From Opitutus sp. ER46 (GTDB taxonomy: Bacteria > Verrucomicrobiota > Verrucomicrobiia > Opitutales > Opitutaceae): DNA of 64,000 nt. The position numbers and the translations under genes were made by a program. How positions within the stretch are numbered: position 1 is the stretch's first letter; each line of letters begins with the position of its first letter. The stretch lies in contig NZ_QAYX01000018.1 of NCBI RefSeq assembly GCF_003054705.1, forward strand, positions 124,001 through 188,000, written 5' to 3'. Shown one piece after another: positions 59,312 to 64,000 of the stretch. The notes beneath the pieces were generated by a model, which saw only the letters and a list, made by a program, of their open reading frames with translations, made no database searches and was not told where the DNA came from.

Positions 59312-59471
59312 GAACCTCCCCGGAAAGTGAAGGGCCGTTTTCGTCCGTTCGAGAGACACCCCTCCCTCCCGCCTCGCCATCCTCCCCCCTTTCCCTTTTC
59401 ACTTCCGATCCCGCCGTCTCCGTCCCCACCCTCACTCTCACTTTCACCCTCACTCACCCTTTCTTCCCGCC
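59312..59471. other. intergenic pyrimidine-rich tract
   Basis: About 110 bp of nearly pure C/T (59357-59465; words such as TCACTCTCACTTTCACCC) lies between two divergent methyltransferase genes. On the minus strand it is a run of GTGAGAGTGAAAG-like words, similar to 14450-14511. No promoter was identified. Confidence 0.5.
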
Positions 59472-60278
59472 TTGCCTCCCGAACGCATCACCAGTCTCCA
59501 GAACCCGCGCGTGAAGCAGCTCGTCAAGCTGCGCGACCGCCGGCCGCGCGATGAGGCCGGCGTGTTCCTCGTCGAGGGCTACCGGGAGGTGCGCCGCGCC
59601 TTGGAGAAGAAGGTCGCCCTGCAGGAGCTCTACTTCGCGCCCGACTGGTTCCTCGGCGAAAACGAGCCCGCACTGATCGCCGAGGCCGAAGCCGCCGGCG
59701 CCCGGTTGTTCGAACTTTCCAAGGACGCCTTCGCCAAGGTCGCCTACCGCGAGCGCCCCGACGGCCTCCTCGCCGTCGCCCCCCAGTGGCGCCGCGCGCT
59801 CTCCGACCTGGTCCTGCCACCCGAGCCCTTCCTCCTCGTCGTCGAAGCGATCGAGAAGCCTGGCAACCTCGGTACCATCCTGCGTAGCGCGGACGCCGCC
59901 GGCTGCCACGCGGTGATCGTCTGCGATCCGGTCACCGACATCTTCAATCCGAACGTCGTCCGCGCCTCCACCGGCGTCCTGTTTTCCGTCCCACTCGTCG
60001 TGGAGGAGAGCGCCAACGTCCTCCAGTGGCTCCGCGAGAAGGGCGTGAAGACCGTCGCGACAACGCCTTCGGCCACCGCTCCCTACTCCGATACCGACCT
60101 GCGCGGCCCGATGGCCGTCATCATGGGGAGCGAGCAGTACGGGCTCAGCGAGTTCTGGCTGAAGAACTCCGATTTCCCCGTGCGCATCCCCATGGCCGGC
60201 CAGGCCGACTCGCTGAACGTCGCCATGGCGACGATCATCACGCTCTTCGAAGCCGTCCGCCAGCGGGCCGCCCGGTAG
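59472..60278 (+). CDS. SpoU-family RNA 2'-O-methyltransferase
   Basis: A 268-residue enzyme from a TTG start; the family N-terminus ITSLQNPRVKQLVKLRDRRP begins almost at once, so no later start fits. The three SpoU motifs are EKPGNLGTILRSADAAG, VIMGSEQYGLS and IPMAGQADSLNVAMATII. A substrate-binding domain precedes the knot. It likely methylates a ribose in rRNA or tRNA. Confidence 0.92.
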   Translation: MPPERITSLQNPRVKQLVKLRDRRPRDEAGVFLVEGYREVRRALEKKVALQELYFAPDWFLGENEPALIAEAEAAGARLFELSKDAFAKVAYRERPDGLLAVAPQWRRALSDLVLPPEPFLLVVEAIEKPGNLGTILRSADAAGCHAVIVCDPVTDIFNPNVVRASTGVLFSVPLVVEESANVLQWLREKGVKTVATTPSATAPYSDTDLRGPMAVIMGSEQYGLSEFWLKNSDFPVRIPMAGQADSLNVAMATIITLFEAVRQRAAR

Positions 60279-60304
60279 TCCGGTCTCGGCCCCGTCACTG
60301 CGCT

Positions 60305-61357
60305 TCAGGCCGACGGGGCCGCGTGGCGCAATGCCGCCACGAGTTCGGCCGTGCCCTCGGCCATGCTGATGCGCGGCACATACCCCAGATCCCGCCGCGC
60401 CGCCGAAATGTCGAACCAGTGATCCTTGGCCAGTTCCGCCGCGACGAAGCGCGTCATCGGCGGCTCGCCTCGCAGGCGGAGCGTCCGCCACACGAGTTCG
60501 CACGCCGCGCCCACCGCTTGCGCCGCGGGCAACGGAATCCGCCGCGTCACCGGTCGCTCGCCCAGTGCCTGCAGTATATCGTTGATCCACGCCCACAGCG
60601 CCACCGGCTCGCCATTGGTGATGAAAAACGCGCGCCCGCCTGCGGCCCCACCGCCCGGCGACGCCGCGAGCGTCCGCTCGGCGCAAAGCTGCGCGTCCAC
60701 CGCGTTCTCCACGTGCACCATGTCCACCTGGTTGTCCCCCCGGCCCACAATGCGCAGGCGGCCCGCCCGCGCCCGCGCCAGGACGCGCGGCACGAGATGC
60801 GGATCGCCGACGCCCCAGATCAGGTGCGGCCGCAGCGCCACCGTGCGCAACCGTTCGCCATGCGCCTCCCGCACCTCACGCTCCGCCAGCGCCTTCGTCA
60901 GCGGGTACGCACTCGGACACTCCGTCGTCAGCGGCAGCGACTCGTCCGCGCCCGCCAGATCGCGGCCGTTGTACACGACACTCGGCGTGCTCGTGTAAAC
61001 GAACCGCTTCACGCCGTGCTGGTGACATGCCGCCAGCAGCGCCCGCGTCCCCAGCACGTTCGTACGGTAAAACTCCTCGTACCGCCCCCACACCCCGACC
61101 TTCGCGGCGACATGAAACACGGTCTCCACCCCGGCGCAGGCCGCGGCCACCGTCGCCGCGTCGTCCAGCGAGGCGCGGGCAAACGCCACGCCGCGCGCGA
61201 GCAGCTCCGGCGAGGGCGTGCGCGCCAGCACCGTCACTTGCCGGCCGTCCGCCAGCAGCCGATCGACCAGCCGGCGACCGAGAAAGCCCGTGCCGCCCGT
61301 GACCAGCACAGGGCCGCGCGGACCGGCGGAAGCCAGACTGGAAGGTTCAGACCCCAA
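60305..61357 (-). CDS. oleD: OleD-like NAD(P)-dependent dehydrogenase/epimerase
   Basis: A 350-residue short-chain dehydrogenase of the extended type. The nucleotide site is VLVTGGTGFLGRRLVDRL; a start at a GTG at 61309 is possible instead of the TTG at 61357. The active site has YTSTPSVVYNG and YPLTKALAE (YxxxK). In olefin biosynthesis OleD reduces a 2-alkyl-3-ketoacid made by OleA. The adjacent oleC-like gene supports this over a steroid or sugar role. The oleA and oleB genes are not in the window. Confidence 0.8.
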   Translation of the reverse strand: MGSEPSSLASAGPRGPVLVTGGTGFLGRRLVDRLLADGRQVTVLARTPSPELLARGVAFARASLDDAATVAAACAGVETVFHVAAKVGVWGRYEEFYRTNVLGTRALLAACHQHGVKRFVYTSTPSVVYNGRDLAGADESLPLTTECPSAYPLTKALAEREVREAHGERLRTVALRPHLIWGVGDPHLVPRVLARARAGRLRIVGRGDNQVDMVHVENAVDAQLCAERTLAASPGGGAAGGRAFFITNGEPVALWAWINDILQALGERPVTRRIPLPAAQAVGAACELVWRTLRLRGEPPMTRFVAAELAKDHWFDISAARRDLGYVPRISMAEGTAELVAALRHAAPSA

Positions 61358-61479
61358 GGCCGCGCAGCCTGCCCGCCGCCGCCCAAAAAGGAAAAGTCAA
61401 AGTTACGCGCAGTCGGCGTGCTCAAGAAATCGCAGCATGCCCATCGATGCACTGAAGAAGCACGTTCCTGCCTTTTCCC

Positions 61480-61500
61480 CAAAATGGCGCAGCCATTTTG
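61480..61500. other. hairpin with GCA loop downstream of oleC
   Basis: A 9-bp perfect stem (61480-61488 with 61492-61500) with a GCA loop, the same apex (GC-GCA-GC) as the hairpin at 1806-1834. It lies about 35 bp past the minus-strand oleC stop. Confidence 0.6.
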
Positions 61501-61503
61501 CTT

Positions 61504-61536
61504 AGCCGGCTGCCGGCCTTCGCCCGGCAGCCGGCT
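61504..61536 (-). terminator. hairpin at the end of oleC
   Basis: A 13-bp perfect GC-rich stem (61504-61516 with 61524-61536) whose right arm overlaps the oleC stop codon. No clear T-run follows. It separates oleC from oleD and could reduce read-through rather than fully end transcription. Confidence 0.6.
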
Positions 61537-63214
61537 ACCGCTTCGGCTCGATATCGAAGCCCTTCGCCGTCGCCGCCCAGCGCGCCAGCGTGAGGCGGTG
61601 GATCTTCGCGTTGTGCCGCACGTCGACCGGAAACTTCGGATGGAAATAAAACACGCGGATCGGCTCGGTGTGCGCGTGCGCCAGGCCCAGCGTCTTCAAC
61701 TCGCGCGCGAAGTGCCGCGCCTCGGCTGAATCGCGGACCGTCGCCTCGACCACGATCGCCGGCTGCCGCACGCCGCCGGCCTCGATCCCGATCAACGCGC
61801 AGCGCCGCACGCGCGGATGCGCCCGGAATACCTGCTCGCAGGGCTCGGTGAAGAACGTCCCCCGCGGCGTCTCCACGCGCTCGACCTTGCGCCCGCTGAA
61901 CCAGAGTCGGCCTTCCCCATCCAGATAGCCGCAGTCGCCCATCCGGTGCCATCGCGCGGCCCCCGTGCCCGGAGCCGGCGCAATCTTCGCCGCCGCGGTC
62001 GCATCCGGACGCTCGTCATAGCTCTGCGTCACGACCGGCCCGCGCACGATGATCTCGCCGATCTCGCCCGCCGGCAGCTCCCGCGCGTCCGCCAGCTGCG
62101 CGATCGGGCCGTCGGTGGTCGCAATGATCTTCACGTCGATCTCCCGCACCGGGCGGCCGACACACGCCCCGCACACCGACGCCGGATCAATCTCCTCCGC
62201 CGCCACGGTCGCCACCGGCAGCGCCTCGGTCGCGCCATACGGGCTGTGCAACTGGCCGCGCGGGAGGAACGCCGCCGCGTTCCGCCACAGCGCCGCCGGC
62301 ACCGGCGCGCCGGCGCACAACACGCGGCGCAACGAGGGCAGCGTGATCCGGTGCGCGACGCAGTGTTCGCTGATCTTCCGCCAGAGCGTCGGCGAACCGA
62401 AGGAATTGGTCACCTGCTCCTGCTGGATCGCCTGTACGATCTTCGCCGGATCCACCTGCGCCGGGTGCCGCGGATCGATCTCGGGCACCACCGTCGTCAT
62501 GCCCAGCGCCGGATTGAACAACGCGAAAACCGGCAGCAGCGGCAGATCCGTCTCCCCCGGCTGAATACCATACGTCTCCCGGATCAGCCGCACCTGCGCC
62601 TCGAACATCCCGTGCTGGTAGCACACGCCCTTCGGCGCCCCCGTCGACCCCGAGGTGAACAGGACCGCCGCCAGGTCGTCGGGCGCGGTCGCCACGCAAC
62701 GTGCCACGTCCGCGCGCGCCCCGGCGGGCCCCGCTGCGGGACGGGTCAGCCGCGCCGTCAGTGCCCCGCTCGCCGTCACGCGCACCCCCACCGAGGCGAA
62801 CGAGGGCCGGAACACGCGGCTGATTAGCTGCGCCAGCGGGATGCCGAGCAGCACGCGGGGCCGCGAATGCCGCACGCAGGCCAGGAAGCTCTTCATTCCC
62901 ATGCCGGGATCGATGATCACCGGCACGGCGCCGAGCTGAAACACCGCGAACACCGAAGCGATCAGCGGCAGTCCCTGCCGCACCATCACGAGCGTGCGAT
63001 CACCGCGACGCACGCCAGCCACCGTCAGCCGGTGCGACCAGGCCGCGACCTCCGCCTCGAGTTCGGCGAAGGTCAGGCTCAGGTAGTCGATCTCGCCCCC
63101 GCGGCGCCCGCGGGGAATCTTCAGCGCCACGCGGTCCGGCTGGGCCGCCGCCATGCGCGTCAGGTAACGCGCAATGTTGGCGTTGGCCGAAGCGTTGGCG
63201 GGCGCACCCGGCAT
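61535..63214 (-). CDS. oleC: OleC-like AMP-forming ligase
   Basis: A 559-residue ANL-superfamily enzyme. The N-terminus (NIARYLTRMAAAQPDRVALK) is typical of OleC-type proteins. The P-loop is LFTSGSTGAPKGVCYQH, the A5 motif is YGATEALP, and the A7 region is HRMGDCGYLDGEGRLWFSGR. In olefin biosynthesis OleC makes a beta-lactone from the OleD product. The start is an ATG at 63214, 12 bp from the RNase D gene. A conventional acyl-CoA ligase is the alternative. Confidence 0.82.
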   Translation of the reverse strand: MPGAPANASANANIARYLTRMAAAQPDRVALKIPRGRRGGEIDYLSLTFAELEAEVAAWSHRLTVAGVRRGDRTLVMVRQGLPLIASVFAVFQLGAVPVIIDPGMGMKSFLACVRHSRPRVLLGIPLAQLISRVFRPSFASVGVRVTASGALTARLTRPAAGPAGARADVARCVATAPDDLAAVLFTSGSTGAPKGVCYQHGMFEAQVRLIRETYGIQPGETDLPLLPVFALFNPALGMTTVVPEIDPRHPAQVDPAKIVQAIQQEQVTNSFGSPTLWRKISEHCVAHRITLPSLRRVLCAGAPVPAALWRNAAAFLPRGQLHSPYGATEALPVATVAAEEIDPASVCGACVGRPVREIDVKIIATTDGPIAQLADARELPAGEIGEIIVRGPVVTQSYDERPDATAAAKIAPAPGTGAARWHRMGDCGYLDGEGRLWFSGRKVERVETPRGTFFTEPCEQVFRAHPRVRRCALIGIEAGGVRQPAIVVEATVRDSAEARHFARELKTLGLAHAHTEPIRVFYFHPKFPVDVRHNAKIHRLTLARWAATAKGFDIEPKR

Positions 63215-63226
63215 ACCGCGCCAAAC

Positions 63227-64000
63227 TCAGGCCTTCGCGGAGGCGAAGGCCTTGGTGAGCGCCGGCTCGTGCACGAGCAGTTCCGCCTGCCAGGGCAGGA
63301 GCAGCTGGTTGATCTGCCGCGGAGCGCGCGCGATCTGCGCGAGCTGGGAGCGGTTGGCGATCAACGTCGGCTCGATCGAGAGCTTCTTGGCCACCCGGTC
63401 CCGGTCCGTCCGCACGCGTTCCTGCAGTTCGATTTCCGCCTGCGTGAGAGCCACGTGGTGCGGGTCCCGACCCGGCCGACGCGGGAGCGTCTTCGGGTCG
63501 CGTGCCAGGCCGGTGCGCACCGCCTGCGCCAGCGAGGGAAAGATGCGGTCGTGGCGCTTGCCGAGGTGCACCGAGTTCAGGATCGTCTCGGCGCCGTCGC
63601 CGGACTCCGCCGCCTCGGCGATCTTCAGCAGCATCGCGTTGCCGCAAACCTTGAAGGGCGGCGTGTCGAGCCGCTGCGCCTGCGCCTCGCGCCAGTGCCA
63701 CACCGCGTGCAGCACGCTGAGGCCCGGGCCGCGCAGCCGCTCGCTGCGGCCGATCCGCCAGTCATTGTCGGTGGGCGGGGCAAAACCCTCGGCGCCCGCC
63801 GCAATCTGGGCGCGGCACTGTTGCTCGAGCCACGACAAGCGGCCAAGGCGCTTGAGATCGCGCGTCAGGATGTCGCGCAGCGCCGGCAGGTGCCAGACGT
63901 CGAGGGAGGCGTAATTGAGCAGCTTCGGCGTGATGGGCCGCTTCGACCAGTTCGCCTTCTGGCCTTCCTTGTCGAGCGCGACGCCAAAGTGCTGGTCCAG
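63227..64000 (-). CDS. rnd: ribonuclease D, C-terminal part
   Basis: The last 257 codons of an exoribonuclease; its start lies beyond the window edge. The DEDDy exonuclease end is visible just inside the edge (NWSKRPITPKLLNYASLDVW, with the YxxxD motif). The HRDC-type domains follow (about 60-130: PFKVCGNAMLLKIAEAAESG) and the tail ends AKA. It trims tRNA precursors in other bacteria. The frame is continuous to base 64000. Confidence 0.85.
   Translation of the reverse strand: MDQHFGVALDKEGQKANWSKRPITPKLLNYASLDVWHLPALRDILTRDLKRLGRLSWLEQQCRAQIAAGAEGFAPPTDNDWRIGRSERLRGPGLSVLHAVWHWREAQAQRLDTPPFKVCGNAMLLKIAEAAESGDGAETILNSVHLGKRHDRIFPSLAQAVRTGLARDPKTLPRRPGRDPHHVALTQAEIELQERVRTDRDRVAKKLSIEPTLIANRSQLAQIARAPRQINQLLLPWQAELLVHEPALTKAFASAKA

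Overview
The window is a high-GC chromosomal segment with dense genes on both strands. It most likely comes from a verrucomicrobium of the Opitutaceae type. That placement is inferred from lamin-tail/CotH secreted proteins, secreted proteins ending in tandem 'NLSTRG' modules, a pseudopilin-rich secretion operon, olefin-biosynthesis genes (oleC, oleD), and intergenic arrays of a degenerate 7-bp repeat. No rRNA, tRNA, CRISPR array, intact prophage or intact transposase gene was seen.

Layout. 0.05-1.6 kb: a fungal-STR2-like cystathionine gamma-synthase. 1.6-3.3 kb: heptad repeat arrays and a 650-bp inverted-repeat element around a SYLF-domain gene. 3.3-6.7 kb: a zincin-type metallopeptidase, an ABC exporter pair and a small LTXXQ/Spy-like periplasmic protein. 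6.8-14.4 kb: a 1594-residue lamin-tail/CotH-kinase protein divergent from VTC polyphosphate-polymerase, DUF4956 and HlyD genes. 14.7-18.2 kb: a MacAB-type exporter. 18.4-28.6 kb: a metal-resistance island. It has a Cus-type RND efflux operon with YHS and other Cys/His-rich metal-binding proteins, facing a cnrYXH-like set (anti-sigma, periplasmic sensor, ECF sigma) and a second Spy-like gene. 28.9-34.5 kb: two large secreted proteins. 34.7-35.1 kb: a small hypothetical. 35.3-38.3 kb: feoA-feoA-feoB and a 56-residue Feo-associated protein. 38.5-41.7 kb: a PA0069-type radical SAM enzyme, an unknown conserved protein, a small lipoprotein-like protein and an FKBP isomerase. 42.1-56.3 kb: a tightly coupled operon for a type IV pilus/type II secretion-like machine. 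56.3-64 kb: a secreted endonuclease/exonuclease/phosphatase, two RNA methyltransferases, oleD, oleC and the C-terminal part of ribonuclease D.

The most unusual system is the secretion operon at 42-56 kb. It carries four or five pseudopilin-like proteins, a PilT-like ATPase with altered Asp and Walker B boxes, GspL-like (PilM/N-like) and GspM/C-like fusion proteins, GspE, GspF and a secretin. It ends with a 26-codon ORF coupled by ATGA overlaps on both sides to a stand-alone Clp D1-type AAA+ ATPase. Most junctions in the operon are 4-bp stop/start overlaps, which implies one translationally coupled complex.

The most unusual non-coding feature is the heptad repeat family. Four of the five arrays begin at, or within a few to about 25 bases of, a stop codon. 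All four are oriented in the sense of the gene they follow. One has taken over the last codons of its gene.
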